DNA of 64,000 nucleotides from Yokenella regensburgei ATCC 49455 (lineage in GTDB: Bacteria; Pseudomonadota; Gammaproteobacteria; Enterobacterales; Enterobacteriaceae): positions 1 to 64,000 of the forward strand of contig NZ_JMPS01000020.1 of the NCBI RefSeq assembly GCF_000735455.1, given 5' to 3'. Shown one piece after another: positions 62,586 to 64,000 of the stretch. Each line of letters begins with the position of its first letter. The stretch's first letter is position 1. A program made the position numbers and the translations under genes. The notes beneath the pieces were generated by a model, which was not told the DNA's origin, ran no database searches, and was given only the letters and a program-made list of their open reading frames with translations.

Positions 62586-63646
62586 ATGTAGTGAAAGGCC
62601 TGCTGGCAGGCTTAATGCTCTTTGCCGCGTCTGCACAAAGCGCGCCGCTCGCGCCGTTGTCCCCGCCCCAGGGGCTGCGGCCATGCTGCGCCTTTGGGTA
62701 CAATCTGCAGGCGGAAGTGCTGAACATCCCGATACCGTTATATGAATTAGATAACGTCGTGACCGCCGATGACCTCGGAAAGCATCTTTATAATGACAGC
62801 CTGTTGGCGGGGATCGCAAACCTGGCGGGGATGGGCCGGGAGCGCAACGGAATTATGTACACGTCGCGTGGCGGATTTATCGACACCGCACATATCCGTG
62901 ATACCGCCGACATGACGGTATACCTTTTCAGCCAGCTATTGCCGAAGCTGGGCCAGTCTTTCGTCCTCAGGCTTGACGATGAGCTAACTGAACGCCGCGT
63001 GGTGTTCAACGGTTTTACGCCACCGGTGGATGAAGATGAACGCATTGCCCTGGCGGCGTGGCTTTCTGCCCACCTGGCGTTTCAGCTGGCGGCATGGCAT
63101 GAAATTGCGCAGTGGTACGGTTTTGCTTCTATTCCCGGGTTTTCTGAAGAAGTTTCCGCCTTTTCGCCGGAAGATCTCTACTCGAATTTACTTGGTGCAC
63201 GTATTGCTGTTTCGCTTATCCGTCATGGAGATACGACAACCGAAGCGGCATACAACCGGGCGATGGACGGTGCACTGCCCAAGGCGTTGAGGGAGCTTGG
63301 CGCGCAGCCGGCCAACATCACCCGCTTCCACTTCGATATGCTGGATGGCCGCTGGTGGGACAGTAAAAAACGAGTGCCCGAAAAATATCTGGTGCTGCTG
63401 CGTAATTATGATGTCTCTGACGATCGTCTGCCTACCGCGGTACCCGGCGAGCAGGCTAAGCCGTGGCGGCAGAGCTTACCCCATAGCTTGCTGACGTATG
63501 ACCTGGACTCGCTGGCGGAATTACAGTTCTGGCCCGGCAGCAGCATGGAGCGTCTGCCCGCCCCCAAAACCTACTACACCGTCGCCGATTTCCCACGTCT
63601 GTCGGCCTTCGCCCGCGACAGTGACAAGGCCGAAGCAGCGAAATAA
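62582..63646 (+). CDS. Exported DUF4056-type protein
   Basis: This 354-residue protein has a signal peptide (about 1-20, cleavage after AQSA). I place it in DUF4056 from memory, unverified. Strikingly polar motifs suggest an enzyme: GGFIDTAHIRDTAD (97-110), AWHEIAQWYG (171-180) and SPEDLYSNLLGARIA (195-209). A Cys pair lies near the mature N-terminus (RPCCAFG). The TTG at 62582 overlaps the upstream TGA and has GGAGAGG 4 bases before it; a GTG at 62591 is an alternative. It is the last gene of the envelope operon. Confidence 0.7.
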   Translation: MNVVKGLLAGLMLFAASAQSAPLAPLSPPQGLRPCCAFGYNLQAEVLNIPIPLYELDNVVTADDLGKHLYNDSLLAGIANLAGMGRERNGIMYTSRGGFIDTAHIRDTADMTVYLFSQLLPKLGQSFVLRLDDELTERRVVFNGFTPPVDEDERIALAAWLSAHLAFQLAAWHEIAQWYGFASIPGFSEEVSAFSPEDLYSNLLGARIAVSLIRHGDTTTEAAYNRAMDGALPKALRELGAQPANITRFHFDMLDGRWWDSKKRVPEKYLVLLRNYDVSDDRLPTAVPGEQAKPWRQSLPHSLLTYDLDSLAELQFWPGSSMERLPAPKTYYTVADFPRLSAFARDSDKAEAAK

Positions 63647-63665
63647 GTCCCCTTTCTCGATCCTA

Positions 63666-63699
63666 AGCGCAGCGCTCACCGCAGACTGCGCTTTTTTTT
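63666..63699 (+). terminator. Terminator of the three-gene envelope operon
   Basis: AGCGCAG (63666-63672) and CTGCGCT (63686-63692) pair and are followed by eight T residues, 20 bases after the last stop codon. Confidence 0.9.
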
Positions 63700-63730
63700 G
63701 ATCTTCGATTGTTCTTTTTGTGATCTAAAT

Positions 63731-63760
63731 TGTAGTACAACATGATTGTGTTGTACTACA
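63731..63760. promoter_or_regulatory. DgoR-type operator
   Basis: A perfect 11-bp inverted repeat, TGTAGTACAAC (63731-63741) and GTTGTACTACA (63750-63760), has an 8-bp spacer. Each arm contains GTAGTAC/GTACTAC, the style of site used by FadR-type GntR proteins. It lies 110 bases upstream of dgoR, so autoregulation of the D-galactonate operon is the likely role. Confidence 0.8.
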
Positions 63761-63869
63761 TTAAGCACCAGAGAAGATTAGAACACCTCACATTTGTACT
63801 GCAAAAATGAGGTGAATTTCGCCGGTCACGGTAAAGTAGTTATGGGCACTCTGAGCACAAGGACTCTCC

Positions 63870-64000
63870 ATGACTCTCAATAAAACCGACCGCATCGTGA
63901 TAACGCTGGGCCGCCAGATTGTTGGCGGAAAGTATGTACCCGGCTCGGCGTTACCCGCAGAAGCCGATCTCTGCGAAGAGTTTGAAACCTCACGCAATAT
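63870..64000 (+). CDS. dgoR: D-galactonate operon regulator DgoR (5' part)
   Basis: The first 43 codons of a GntR/FadR-family repressor run to the window edge (MTLNKTDRIVITLGRQIVGG, then EFETSRN). This is the start of the winged HTH and is nearly identical to E. coli DgoR. The remaining coding sequence, and presumably dgoKADT, lies outside the window. The gene follows the palindromic operator. Confidence 0.93.
   Translation, partial: MTLNKTDRIVITLGRQIVGGKYVPGSALPAEADLCEEFETSRN

Overview
This 64 kb window is the chromosomal replication-origin region of a member of the Enterobacteriaceae, most likely Enterobacter or a close relative. The evidence is near-identity (recalled, not computed) of most proteins to their Escherichia coli counterparts, the order ravA-viaA-asnA-asnC-mioC-oriC-mnmG-rsmG-atpIBEFHAGDC-glmUS, and the order mnmE-yidC-yidD-rnpA-rpmH-dnaA-dnaN-recF-gyrB-yidA-dgoR. 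The tna, bgl and cbr genes that sit in this interval in E. coli K-12 are absent. The genus call is an inference; no 16S or whole-genome comparison was possible.

Layout, left to right. Bases 1-160 are the promoter end of an rRNA operon reading leftward out of the window. Then come yieP-hsrA (regulator and efflux pump), the ribose operon rbsDACBKR (minus strand) with two operator palindromes, kup (K+ uptake), ravA-viaA (AAA+/VWA pair), asnA and asnC (asparagine synthesis and its regulator), mioC, oriC (about 15.63-15.90 kb), mnmG and rsmG, the complete F1Fo ATP synthase operon, and glmU-glmS (UDP-GlcNAc synthesis). An accessory pair follows: an AraC/GyrI-type regulator and an exported amidohydrolase. 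Next are pstSCAB-phoU (phosphate uptake, with Pho boxes), yieH, adeP interrupted by an in-frame amber codon, chrR, yieE, yidZ and mdtL.

The stretch from about 43.6 to 48.7 kb is the main accessory segment. It holds a Mn2+/Fe2+ transporter operon (sitABCD, with an MntR-like operator) and, convergent to it, an AT-rich three-gene islet: a 230-residue unknown protein, a 61-residue two-helix membrane protein and an orphan Hcp. I read the islet as a type VI secretion effector/immunity/carrier cassette; it is the best candidate for a poorly described system here. The core genes mnmE, yidC, yidD, rnpA and rpmH, then dnaA-dnaN-recF-gyrB and yidA, follow.

Near the right end is a tightly overlapping three-gene cell-envelope operon: a predicted beta-barrel, a short Omp85-like barrel, and an exported protein that I take to be DUF4056. 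It is followed by an 11-bp inverted repeat operator and the start of dgoR, cut by the window edge. A family of GC-rich palindromes (CCCTCNCCC...GGGTGAGGG type) recurs in four intergenic gaps. No tRNA, rRNA body, IS element, prophage or CRISPR array was seen.
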